A stretch of DNA of 64,000 bases. It comes from Gammaproteobacteria bacterium. GTDB lineage: Bacteria > Pseudomonadota > Gammaproteobacteria > Coxiellales > Coxiellaceae. Shown piece by piece: positions 20,276 through 28,353 of this stretch (its first letter is position 1; each line of letters begins with the position of its first letter). The notes under the pieces were generated by a model. The model had not been told where the DNA came from. It made no database searches and saw only the letters and a program-made list of their open reading frames with translations. Location of the stretch: the NCBI GenBank assembly GCA_030425685.1, contig JAUIAD010000001.1, forward strand, positions 342,277-406,276, read 5' to 3'. The translations under genes were made by a program, and so were the position numbers.

Positions 20276-21016
20276 ATGTATATGGAGAAAAAGCACATAT
20301 TAATTGTCGAAGATGACAATACTTTGTCAAAGTTACTACAAATGACTCTCTCAAAAGAGGGTTATAGCGTCGCTGTGGCTAAAAATGGTGCTGAATGCGA
20401 TGAGCAGGTACAGAAAACGCCGCCTGATTTGATTATTCTTGATATTAATCTTAATGACCCAGGAAGAACGGGGCTTGATTTGTGTCGTGAATTGCGCAAA
20501 ACGATGTCAATGCCGATTGTTATGTTGTCGGGTTCGATGGAGGATACGGATAAAATTCTTGCTTTGGAGGGTGGTGCTAATAACTATCTGACAAAACCGA
20601 TTAACCCACGGGTGTTGATTTCATTTATTAAAACGACTTTTAGTACGGCAAAGCCTGCGTCGACACAGCAAGGTGAGAGTGTTAAGCCGACGACGACGAT
20701 CTTGGAGTTCTCTCAGTTTGTCTTGAATCTCAATGCGTTTACGCTTAGTACTAAAAAAGGGAAGAATATTGCGGTAAGCCCGGCAGAATTTAAATTGCTG
20801 CGTGTTTTTGCTGAGCATCCTCGTCATGTATTGTCGCGTGAGAAGATGTTGGATTATATTGGTGTTAATAGTGAAATTTATGATCGTAGTATTGATCGTT
20901 TTATTGTGCGTATACGAAAAAAAATAGAAAAAGATCCGAAAAAGCCTACCTTAATTAAATCGGTTTATGGTGAGGGATATTTGCTTGATGCCGATGTTAC
21001 GAAGAAAAGTGAATAA
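20276..21016 (+). CDS. OmpR/PhoB-family response regulator A
   Basis: About 247 residues. The receiver begins HILIVEDDN with the acidic pair, has the phospho-acceptor in LIILDINLND, Ser in MLSGS and Lys in LTKPINP. A two-residue insertion follows the phosphorylated Asp compared with most OmpR proteins. The C-terminal winged helix is complete (VSPAEFKLLRVFAEHPRHVLSRE, then YDRSIDRFIVRIRKKIE and SVYGEGYLL). Candidate starts are ATG 20276 (MYMEKK) or 20282 (MEKK). The earlier GTG at 20240 would overlap the divergent kinase. It is a probable transcription factor for signals from kinases A1/A2. Confidence 0.92.
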   Translation: MYMEKKHILIVEDDNTLSKLLQMTLSKEGYSVAVAKNGAECDEQVQKTPPDLIILDINLNDPGRTGLDLCRELRKTMSMPIVMLSGSMEDTDKILALEGGANNYLTKPINPRVLISFIKTTFSTAKPASTQQGESVKPTTTILEFSQFVLNLNAFTLSTKKGKNIAVSPAEFKLLRVFAEHPRHVLSREKMLDYIGVNSEIYDRSIDRFIVRIRKKIEKDPKKPTLIKSVYGEGYLLDADVTKKSE

Positions 21017-21045
21017 TATTAATAGGCACAGTATAAAATGCAGTA

Positions 21046-21142
21046 ACGTAGGGGCGCAGCATGCTGCGCCCGCAAACATCCGCGGCACTGATCGTCTATA
21101 GCCATCAACACCCAAACGGGCACAGCATGCTGTGCCCCTACG
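21046..21142. repeat. Nested palindromic repeat with two GC-rich hairpins
   Basis: CGTAGGGGC and GCCCCTACG form the outer arms. Inside are two perfect 20-base palindromes: 21052-21071, built on GGGCGCAGCATGCTGCGCCC, and 21118-21137, built on GGGCACAGCATGCTGTGCCC. It stands 30 bases after regulator A and could also work as a transcription terminator. A degenerate relative lies at 30541-30590, after the matching cluster B. Confidence 0.75.
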
Positions 21143-21308
21143 GATTCTAAATTAGTCATGCGCAAACACGAACACAAATACAGGAACCATAGGGGAGCAG
21201 GGTTATCAAAATTAATTCCTAATACATTTTATACATATTATGTACACATTGATATGCGAATATAAGATATAGGTTAATAAATCAATGAGACAAAAGGTAA
21301 GAGGACAA

Positions 21309-21503
21309 ATGAAAACATCAAATATAGAGCTAACCACTTGTTTATACTCAGGTTGTAAGAAGTCTGTTGATACCACTAAAACTTGCGGTAGTAGCCAGTC
21401 TGAGGGCCATAACCAACACAGTTGTACCACAGGCGCGTTGCCTAAAGTATTTTGTCAGCAACACCGTTTGCGCTGTGTCGACACAATGCCAAAGGCAGCC
21501 TAA
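21309..21503 (+). CDS. Small cysteine-rich protein
   Basis: 64 residues from the ATG at 21309, preceded by AGAGGACAA, a good ribosome site. The sequence has seven cysteines, including CLYSGC near the start and FCQQHRLRC near the end, plus several histidines. A small zinc-binding fold is possible. No family was recognised. It lies alone in the 670-base gap between regulator A and recQ. The good ribosome site and clustered Cys/His argue for a real gene, but this is not proven. Confidence 0.45.
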   Translation: MKTSNIELTTCLYSGCKKSVDTTKTCGSSQSEGHNQHSCTTGALPKVFCQQHRLRCVDTMPKAA

Positions 21504-21687
21504 TACGTACGATCGTTTTATTGTATCGGACTATGCGCTTGCCTAATGCGTATTTGTCCTGCGTTAACGGCTAGTGCTATCTTGCTAGCGTATGGAGATA
21601 ACTGAAATACGATAGCATGTAGTTATTAGATCCTGCTCTTTAAACATCGTCTTAATCATTTCAATGTCGTTTCTTTAAAAAAACATT

Positions 21688-23517
21688 TTAAGCTGGTTCT
21701 TTCTGGTAATCAGCAATGGCCTGTAAAAAAAGGCTGCCAAAACTGGCTAGTTTTTTCTGCCCCACGCCGTTAATTTCTAAAAATTGCTCTTCCGTTTTTG
21801 GTAGCAAGGCTGACATCTCCACCAGTGAGGCATCACTAAAAATCATAAAAGGCGGAACCCCTGCTTTGCGCGCTAGCGAGCGGCGTAACTGCCGTAATTT
21901 TTCAAATAGGTCAGTATCGTAATCTAAATTTTCACTGCTAAGTTTGTTACTCCGCTTGGTTTTGCTTTTACTAGCTTTGCTTTCACGTGCAACTTTTACC
22001 CGCGCTTTGGCGAGCATTAGTGTCTCTTCACCACACAAAACAGCTTTTGATTTCTCAGTTAATTTTAAAATTGAGTAATTAGCAATATCCTGCTCGAGAT
22101 AACCTAAATGAATAAGCTGGCGAAAAATACTATGCCATTCATCTTGCGAGTCTTCTTTACCAATACCATAAGTCGATAAGCGATCGTGACCTTGGTTTTT
22201 AATACGCGCATGCTCTTTCGCGCGCAAGACATCAATCACATAATTGACACCAAAGCGCTGTTCTAGGCGATAAACACAGGATAGTGCCTTCTGTGCGTGA
22301 ATAGTCGCGTCAAAGGTTTCCGGTGGGTTTAAGCAAATATCACAGTTGCCGCAGTCTTGTTCTAAGGCTTCATTAAAATAGTTAAGTAAAACGCGCCGGC
22401 GGCAAGTGGTTGCTTCTGCAAAGTGAACCATGCAATTTAATTTCTGCAGCTCGACGCGTTTTTGATTGTCATCAGCGTTATTATCAATTAAATGCCGGAT
22501 GATAACGCAGTCTTGTAAACCAAATAACAGCAAAGCTTCCGAGGGAAGGCCGTCACGCCCAGCGCGTCCCGTTTCTTGATAGTAAGCTTCTATGTTTTTC
22601 GGTAAATCATAATGAGCTACAAAGCGCACATTAGGTTTATCAATGCCCATACCAAAGGCAACGGTAGCTACAATAATATTAATATCATCCTGTTGAAAAG
22701 TGCTTTGTGCCCGTTGGCGCTGCTGGGTTGTAAGACCGGCATGATAGGGTAATGCATTAAAACCCTTTTTATTAAGCTTTCCAGCAAGCTCTTCAACTCG
22801 TTTTCGACTTAAACAATAGATAATGCCAAACTCTTGGCGTTTATTGTTAAGAAAAGCAGTCAGTTGATTAAACGGTTTTTGTTTTTCAATTAATGTATAG
22901 CGAATATTGGGACGATCAAAGCTAGCAATGTGAACATTAGCTTGTTGTAAATTTAAATTTGTTAAAATATGCTGACGTGTTTGTTTGTCAGCGGTAGCTG
23001 TCAAGGCAATAATCGGCGTATCAGGATAAAGCTCGCGCAATTTTCCTAGTGCTAAGTATTCGCTACGAAAGTCGTGGCCCCATTGTGAGACGCAATGAGC
23101 TTCGTCAATTGCAAATAGGCTAATATCTATTTCTTCCAGGCGATCAAGAAACGCCGGTGACATCAGCCTTTCAGGTGCGACATAAAGTAAGTCAAGCTCA
23201 TTATTATGCAGTTGTGCAAGGGTTTCTTTCGCTTGCTGTTCAGTTAGGGCTGAATTGTAAAACGCAGCAGCAACACCATTGGTTTGTAAGGCTTGCACTT
23301 GATCCTGCATTAATGAAATCAATGGTGAGACGATAATACCTACACCATCACGTACTAAAGCCGGGATTTGATAGCAAAGTGATTTACCACCGCCGGTTGG
23401 CATCAGGACAAAATTATTTTCACCCGCAATAACGCTATCAATAATACTTTTTTGTAATGGGCGAAAATCGTCGTAACCAAATACTTGTTGCAGGATATTT
23501 AGGGCGTTTGGCATCAT
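21688..23517 (-). CDS. recQ: ATP-dependent DNA helicase RecQ
   Basis: 609 residues, the length of E. coli RecQ. In order: Q-motif FGYDDFRPLQ, Walker A MPTGGGKSLCYQ (K45), DEAH box FAIDEAHCVSQWGHDFR, motif VI QETGRAGRDGLPS, zinc-binding cysteines (CRRRVLLNYFNE then CGNCDIC), RQC winged helix, and a C-terminal HRDC domain (LRQLRRSLARKAGVPPF). It unwinds 3'-5' during recombination and replication restart. A TTG at 23529 is possible, but the ATG pair at 23517/23514 fits better. It sits between the two mirror-image two-component clusters and is not obviously related to them. Confidence 0.97.
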   Translation of the reverse strand: MMPNALNILQQVFGYDDFRPLQKSIIDSVIAGENNFVLMPTGGGKSLCYQIPALVRDGVGIIVSPLISLMQDQVQALQTNGVAAAFYNSALTEQQAKETLAQLHNNELDLLYVAPERLMSPAFLDRLEEIDISLFAIDEAHCVSQWGHDFRSEYLALGKLRELYPDTPIIALTATADKQTRQHILTNLNLQQANVHIASFDRPNIRYTLIEKQKPFNQLTAFLNNKRQEFGIIYCLSRKRVEELAGKLNKKGFNALPYHAGLTTQQRQRAQSTFQQDDINIIVATVAFGMGIDKPNVRFVAHYDLPKNIEAYYQETGRAGRDGLPSEALLLFGLQDCVIIRHLIDNNADDNQKRVELQKLNCMVHFAEATTCRRRVLLNYFNEALEQDCGNCDICLNPPETFDATIHAQKALSCVYRLEQRFGVNYVIDVLRAKEHARIKNQGHDRLSTYGIGKEDSQDEWHSIFRQLIHLGYLEQDIANYSILKLTEKSKAVLCGEETLMLAKARVKVARESKASKSKTKRSNKLSSENLDYDTDLFEKLRQLRRSLARKAGVPPFMIFSDASLVEMSALLPKTEEQFLEINGVGQKKLASFGSLFLQAIADYQKEPA

Positions 23518-23698
23518 CGTGTTCCGCAAAATAATTAGACAGCTAAATGTTGGTGTTAGCAGTGAGTTTAGCAGATTGTATATTTATATGTTGGAAATTA
23601 CGATACCGTACTTGATTATGATTGTTTTAAGATCAAAGCAAGTCAATAGGTTAGCGCATTAGCTGACCCAGTGTGGAGGAGCACAAGCTGGTCCTGAT

Positions 23699-23720
23699 GG
23701 GGAGAATTGCAATTCTCCCC
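23699..23720. repeat. Perfect 22-base palindrome followed by TTTAAT
   Basis: GGGGAGAATTG is followed by its exact complement, then TTTAAT. It lies between recQ and the next minus-strand gene and could terminate transcription. The GGGGAGAAT/ATTCTCCCC core recurs in the repeat units at 41035-41331. Confidence 0.6.
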
Positions 23721-23782
23721 TTTAATCGCCTAGGTGAAAGCGTATCAGGCGTGCGGGGTACGCTGAAAGTGTAAATCACATG

Positions 23783-24700
23783 CTAGGATGATGCACCATA
23801 GTTTGTAGTACCCTCCACCTCAACCCCTTGATCATCAAGGTGTAATAAGTTGTGCTGATGTTGCCTATTGCGCCGACACTCTGAAAAAATATTTGTGACG
23901 ATCCTCGGAAGATGCGCCAATGAGCTGACAACTGGGCCTGCTGCCGCACCGATCACCATGTCTGTGAAAATCACAGCCATCATTTCACTGTGATTATCAG
24001 GATCATAGTATATCGCTGTATCACGTGCTACTAGCGACATTATCATCAAAGTAGTAAATAGTAAGGCAATTGAGAAGAGATAGCCTGGTTGTACCTTGTG
24101 ACATCTTGTTGCTTTAAACTTTGTTAGTTCAATTTTTGCAAACACCACTTCCGTAAATGCATAAGTTAGCGTCATTACCAAGGCGCGTGTAAGAGCCGAG
24201 GTTTGCGCCTGTTCTTCCCTTGTTACCAGCGTCAGCAATTTATTAGTAAGGGTTGGCAACAAAGTCAATTGATCGCGGTGGAGCATCGTGCGACTGGCGT
24301 TAGTGTGATTATAATAAGCGGTTAAGCTTAACACAGGCCAATCTGTGTCAGGTTCATAAAAAACATTCTCTTGAGGCGGGTAGCCTAAGCTTGGGGCATT
24401 ACCTGGAATAATAGTCAACCCTAGCTTGTGGTACTGTGTCTTAAGCTCGTTAATGGCATCAGCAAAAGCGGCCCCGGGGGCGCGAGGAGAAGCAGAGTAA
24501 TCATAAGGGGGATCAATCTCCATCATCGTCGAATAGTCATCATTCTGTGTGCTAAGTTTAAATGCACTCACAGAACAGGTTTGCATTAACATCCATGCGG
24601 CGCCTAGCAGTGACCTGTTGATACTGCTTAATGCATTAAATAAATGACTTTTGATTTTTTGTATTTCCTGCCGTGTAAATCCGTTCAGCGTAAATCTCAT
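23783..24700 (-). CDS. Unknown protein with membrane segments
   Basis: 305 residues, no family recognised. The ATG at 24700 is preceded by GGGAG at a good distance; a GTG at 24712 overlaps that ribosome site and is rejected. Hydrophobic stretches occur near residues 30-45, 165-180, 205-225 and 240-265. A Pro/Asp/Tyr-rich soluble part (~60-150) lies between them, and the tail is His/Arg-rich (CRRNRQHQHN). It lies between recQ and cluster B with its own promoter region. It could be a secreted or effector-type protein, but nothing in the sequence proves this. Confidence 0.6.
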   Translation of the reverse strand: MRFTLNGFTRQEIQKIKSHLFNALSSINRSLLGAAWMLMQTCSVSAFKLSTQNDDYSTMMEIDPPYDYSASPRAPGAAFADAINELKTQYHKLGLTIIPGNAPSLGYPPQENVFYEPDTDWPVLSLTAYYNHTNASRTMLHRDQLTLLPTLTNKLLTLVTREEQAQTSALTRALVMTLTYAFTEVVFAKIELTKFKATRCHKVQPGYLFSIALLFTTLMIMSLVARDTAIYYDPDNHSEMMAVIFTDMVIGAAAGPVVSSLAHLPRIVTNIFSECRRNRQHQHNLLHLDDQGVEVEGTTNYGASS

Positions 24701-25261
24701 AAATTCTCCCACTCTAACGTTGTCACTACTTGCCTTTTGTGTAGATCTGCTATTGATAAAGTATAATAAGCATTGGGTTAGTAGTTGTCTTATGTTTAAT
24801 AAAATTAATGCTACACAAAATAAATAAAGGGAGTAAGTTAAGAGATAATTAAGTTAAGCGTAAAGGGGTTTAATACGTATGATTTAGTGATATTACATCA
24901 TGCTAGTTTTTTTTAATTTCGTTATTGTTAAAAGGCACTCTAGTCGAAACAGGTAAAACAACTCTGTTCAGGTTGTCTGTAGTGGTGTCAAAGGTTTTTG
25001 GCAGGTTTTAGTAAGTATCGTAGCTGCTGTGGTCTCGTTCTAAATGAGTTTGCAGGATGCTGGATTGGGTATTTTTTATATAGTATTATTTAATAAAATG
25101 ATAACTTCACTAAAGTATAATTCACCCTGAATTTATTTTTATTTAAGCTGGGAGGCTTATCAAATGAGACAGCAATAAACAGCGCCACCAGCGCAGATAG
25201 TTCAGCATTGCTTGATGATTTAGTGCCGAGTCTGGCTAGTTATATGTGCTTGTTTGCTTGC
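24701..25261. other. 560-bp gap with possible decayed ORF start
   Basis: Mostly AT-rich non-coding sequence upstream of the 305-residue gene. At 25150-25166 a good GGGAGG ribosome site precedes an ATG that stops after four codons. The neighbouring frame (25163-25339) reads protein-like NETAINSATSADSSALLDDL and then runs into the antisense of regulator B. It may be the 5' stub of a lost gene. Confidence 0.35.
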
Positions 25262-25999
25262 TTACTCTTGCTTTTTGATAACATCGGTATCAAAAACATA
25301 GCCAGAGCCGCGGATAGATTTAATAATGGTTGGGTTTGAGGGGTCCTTTTCTAATTTTTTTCGCAGTCGACTGATAAATTTATCAATGCTGCGTTCATAG
25401 ATTTCGCCGCGCTCTGTTAAGTTAAGCAGTTGTTCACGTGAAAGTACGCGGCGAGGATTTTGCGCAAGGATACTTAAAAATTTAAATTCTACCGGTGTTA
25501 TATCAATAGCCTTGCCATCTTCGCTTGTTACTGTTTGCCGGTCAAGATTGATAATATAATCACTGAACAGTAAGTAGGTGCTTTTAATGTGTAGCGCTTT
25601 GCCGGATGAAGAGCGCTGGCTTGCTCGCTCCTGTTCTAATTTAAGAGTGCGTTTGATAAACGACAGTAAAACGCGTGGATTAATCGGTTTGGTTAAATAG
25701 TTATTAGCTCCTAGCTCCAAAGCAATAACTTTATCAAAGTCATCTTCTGAGCCGGTAAGCATTAATATGGGTGTTGATAATGTATTGCGTAAATGTTGGC
25801 ACAGATCTAGGCCGTTAAGGTCAGGGAGGTTAAGGTCTATATCTAAAAGAATTAGATCAGGTGGCGTTGTTTCAATTTGGTGATCTGTTTCCTGTTGGTT
25901 AGATGCTAAGGCGGTAGTATAACCTTCGGCTTGTAGCGTTGTCTGTAAGGTATCGGATAAATCAAAGTCATCTTCAATAATCAGAATGTGTTTTTTCAT
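25262..25999 (-). CDS. OmpR/PhoB-family response regulator B
   Basis: 245 residues from the ATG at 25999 (MKKHILIIEDDFD); an earlier start at 26020 would add MVSGDLI. The receiver has the EDD pocket, phospho-acceptor in LILLDIDLN, Thr in MLTGS and Lys in LTKPINP, with the same small insertion after the Asp as regulator A. The C-terminal winged helix is complete (ITPVEFKFLSILAQNPRRVLSRE, YERSIDKFISRLRKKLE, SIRGSGYVF). It is closely similar to regulator A throughout. It is divergent from kinases B1/B2, mirroring cluster A. Confidence 0.93.
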   Translation of the reverse strand: MKKHILIIEDDFDLSDTLQTTLQAEGYTTALASNQQETDHQIETTPPDLILLDIDLNLPDLNGLDLCQHLRNTLSTPILMLTGSEDDFDKVIALELGANNYLTKPINPRVLLSFIKRTLKLEQERASQRSSSGKALHIKSTYLLFSDYIINLDRQTVTSEDGKAIDITPVEFKFLSILAQNPRRVLSREQLLNLTERGEIYERSIDKFISRLRKKLEKDPSNPTIIKSIRGSGYVFDTDVIKKQE

Positions 26000-26112
26000 T
26001 ATCAAGTCTCCGCTGACCACAGCTATAGAGTATTATATAAGTATAGTTTGTATGTCACTGTTTTGATACCAATTTGCTTGCTAAAATTTTAAAAAATTTA
26101 TACTATAAATAA

Positions 26113-28353
26113 ATGCAAGGATTGCGACGTCTTCACTATCTATTCGCGATAGATAGCCCAATATGGGTTCAATGCACAACATTAGTGACAATGGCTTCGT
26201 GCTTATTGCTTTTGTTTTATCTTATTAGTCAAATGGTGCACTCAACACAGCTGATTGCGGCAACTAGTTTGGCTTTTTCTGCGATATTTGATGCCTGTAT
26301 TGCAGTAGCCGCTTATATTTTGGCCTTTTCTACTCGCAGTGCCTTTCGTTATTTTTTTCTGTTGGTGGCCATTGAGGAAACGGTGCGCTTGTTTGCTAGT
26401 GGCCTGTTTGTAAGTAAATATCTATTTTTCGGCGAATTGTTTAGAGTTTTAGATACACAGTCATTTACACCAACACATGCATTTTTCTTGTTTGTTAGGC
26501 CGCTTTATTTTACGTTGTTTCTAGCGTTTATATTTATAAAATTAAAGCCTAGGTTGCGCTTGTTGATACCTAGTGTTTCTTCCTTGCTAGTTGTTTTTTT
26601 GGTGGTGGGGTATATTTTAAGATTGTATTTTCTGCATCACTCGTCTTTTGGTATATCAATTTGGTTCGTAGTTGAAGCTATTCATGATGTTATTGTCTTC
26701 TTGATTTTGGCTCAATGTTTCCCGCTTGCTAAAAACAATTCAATATACTTTATTGTTATTGGGTATTTGTTTTTTGTTGCTTCTCATATTTTTTCAATAC
26801 GCATGCAGTATTCACTACCGTACTTTAATGAAATTAGTTTTTCATTATACATTTGGTTGATTGCTAACTTATTTTTGTTGAAAGGATTTCTGTCTTTGTT
26901 ATCTAAAAAAAATCAGGATGCTACTACCTGGTTCTATTCATTCGATAGTGAAGGTGTACAGGTTGGTTACTGGAGTGTGAGTATCGTTTCAATTCTTTTT
27001 TTACTTATTATTTCTCGAAATATATTGTTAATTGCTAATGCGAGGGATGAGGCGTTTATATTTCAGATGTGTTTTGCAATCTATATTGCTTATGTTGGTT
27101 TTCTGGCACTGATAATGCGGCCATTCTCGCAACTGTTTATTAAAGATATTAGTGCAATAGACAGTTTGATCAAGCCAGTAGAGCAAAAGCAAGTGCAACA
27201 GCCTTCTTTCTCTGCGCATTTGTATTTTAACGAATTCCGACATCTAAATAAAATTTTAAAGAATCGAATGCGGACGATGGTAGAGCGAAGAGACTATGAA
27301 AATAAATTGTATCAATTGGCGAGCGATATTGCGGTAGAAATCCGCCAGCCCTTGGGGCGCTTGCTTGCAAACTCTAAAACGATAGAAGATCAGTTGGATA
27401 TAGAGCAGCAGAGAATATATAAAAATGCATTAATGCGTATAAATCAAATTGCTGATGATTTCCACGTGTTGAGAAAAGATGAGCAACTAAATCCGCAGGA
27501 AACTTTAGATGAGCCGCAATGGTGTAAATACATTAGTATTGTTTTTTATGAATATATGTTAGAGAAGAAAATACAATATGAAGAAACAAAGATAATATTA
27601 AAAACGCAGATATCGACAGAGTGTTGGTTTGTATTGGCGCAGTTTGTTAGAAGTGATTTTCAACGTGTCTTGTCAAATTTAATAAATAATGCAGTTGAAG
27701 CAACAGAAGGAAATAAGGTCAGAAAAGTATCTGTCTCTATGTCATATGAGGCACAAGATAGGAGGATCATGATTAAAGTGGCCGATAATGGTTGTGGCAT
27801 GAATAAAAAACAACTCAAAGAGTTAATGGTGGGGCAAAGTCAGTCAACTAAGTTGCAGGGCTTTGGTATTGGTCTGCAGTATGTGTTAGAAAAAATTAAG
27901 CAGTGGAATGGCGAATTTCTAGTTGCTTCAAAAAAGGGAGATAGGACGACATTTACCCTTCAGTTGCCATCTCTAAGTGAGTTACCCGTTTGGTGGGTGG
28001 ATAAGATTCATTTGCACCGAGGACTACGGCTTGTTGTATTTCGAGCGGATCAACCCCTTTATGAAGCTTGGCGCCATTTGACCGTTGACTATATACGCTT
28101 TGAAAGCGAGCTGCGATCTTCTTTAAGCGCTGTAGATAGTAAGTTAATTGTGCTCAATGTTAATAGTGAAGAAGATGCACGTTATTGGGTTGAGCTGATT
28201 AAGACTTATGATAAGCAGCAAAAAATAATTGTGGTTAGTGCTGAGTATGATAGTCCAGTAATACGGGCGCTATGTTTGCAACAAAAAATTCAATTATTGC
28301 CATCAGCTTTGGTGCGCCATATTAAAGTAGAAGCAGATAATGAAAACGCGTGA
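26113..28353 (+). CDS. Hybrid sensor kinase B1: ATPase intact, no His, dead receiver
   Basis: 746 residues, same plan as A1. Multi-spanning N-terminus, DSEGVQVGYWSVS, two helices, then an H-box region reading IAVEIRQPL, with Val408 where histidine belongs (codon 27334-27336, GTA). The ATPase is complete: NLINNAVEAT (N526), ADNGCGM (D558), GFGIGL (from 583). The receiver has lost all key residues: FRADQ in the pocket, Asn682 for the phospho-acceptor (VLNVN), Ser731 for the lysine (LLPSAL). It can therefore bind ATP but neither carry phosphohistidine nor phospho-aspartate by the usual route. It overlaps kinase B2 by 14 bases and is divergent from regulator B. Confidence 0.88.
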   Translation: MQGLRRLHYLFAIDSPIWVQCTTLVTMASCLLLLFYLISQMVHSTQLIAATSLAFSAIFDACIAVAAYILAFSTRSAFRYFFLLVAIEETVRLFASGLFVSKYLFFGELFRVLDTQSFTPTHAFFLFVRPLYFTLFLAFIFIKLKPRLRLLIPSVSSLLVVFLVVGYILRLYFLHHSSFGISIWFVVEAIHDVIVFLILAQCFPLAKNNSIYFIVIGYLFFVASHIFSIRMQYSLPYFNEISFSLYIWLIANLFLLKGFLSLLSKKNQDATTWFYSFDSEGVQVGYWSVSIVSILFLLIISRNILLIANARDEAFIFQMCFAIYIAYVGFLALIMRPFSQLFIKDISAIDSLIKPVEQKQVQQPSFSAHLYFNEFRHLNKILKNRMRTMVERRDYENKLYQLASDIAVEIRQPLGRLLANSKTIEDQLDIEQQRIYKNALMRINQIADDFHVLRKDEQLNPQETLDEPQWCKYISIVFYEYMLEKKIQYEETKIILKTQISTECWFVLAQFVRSDFQRVLSNLINNAVEATEGNKVRKVSVSMSYEAQDRRIMIKVADNGCGMNKKQLKELMVGQSQSTKLQGFGIGLQYVLEKIKQWNGEFLVASKKGDRTTFTLQLPSLSELPVWWVDKIHLHRGLRLVVFRADQPLYEAWRHLTVDYIRFESELRSSLSAVDSKLIVLNVNSEEDARYWVELIKTYDKQQKIIVVSAEYDSPVIRALCLQQKIQLLPSALVRHIKVEADNENA

